DNA from: Anaerolineaceae bacterium UBA4081
Lineage (GTDB): Bacteria; Chloroflexota; Anaerolineae; Anaerolineales; Anaerolineaceae
Direction of reading: 5' to 3'
Assembly: GCA_002383615.1 (NCBI GenBank)
Contig: DFYN01000131.1
Location: 1-5,266 of the forward strand
Length of the DNA stretch: 5,266 bases
In this document: positions 5,259 to 5,266 of the stretch, piece after piece
Layout of the letters: every line of letters begins with the position of its first letter
Position numbering within the stretch: the stretch's first letter is position 1
Notes under the pieces: generated by a model
Told to the model about the DNA's origin: nothing
Seen by the model: the letters and a program-made list of their open reading frames with translations, nothing else
Databases searched by the model: none
Program-made: the position numbers and the translations under genes

Positions 5259-5266
5259 TGCCGCTA

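Overview
The window looks like an ordinary, gene-dense piece of chromosome from a bacterium of moderate GC content. I suspect a member of Chloroflexota, class Anaerolineae. The main clue is a lipoprotein signal followed by a Thr/Pro-rich linker in the esterase at 3724-4626, a layout common in secreted proteins of that class. The general style of the small hypothetical protein and the glycosyltransferase also fits. The assignment is an inference and no marker gene proves it.

Left part (1-2375, minus strand): the DNA polymerase sliding clamp gene dnaN is complete. It is followed after 81 bases by the first 388 codons of a protein with a PEP synthase/pyruvate phosphate dikinase-type ATP-binding domain, which runs off the left edge. 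A perfect 14-bp stem with a 6-base loop lies between the two genes. The 139 bases upstream of dnaN are noticeably AT-rich. They hold likely dnaN promoter elements and, on the other strand, a doubtful 42-codon reading frame with a plausible ribosome site.

Middle part (2515-3708, minus strand): a tRNA-Pro(TGG) gene has its own promoter and a strong intrinsic terminator. It is followed by a 98-residue protein of unknown function and then a family 2 glycosyltransferase of the dolichyl/polyprenyl-phosphate glucosyltransferase type. The last two genes are 12 bases apart, and the glycosyltransferase has no visible Shine-Dalgarno site, so they are probably co-transcribed and translationally coupled.

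Right part (3724-5183): a plus-strand lipoprotein esterase (alpha/beta hydrolase, esterase D/PF00756 type) converges on a minus-strand lipoprotein of unknown function. The two stop codons share the four bases TTAA. Both products are predicted to be anchored outside the membrane.

I found no CRISPR array, insertion sequence, phage gene or defence system. The most useful leads are modest: the long N-terminal extension on the PEP synthase-like protein, the intercistronic stem after dnaN, the very compact tRNA transcription unit that overlaps the esterase control region, and the two proteins of unknown function.
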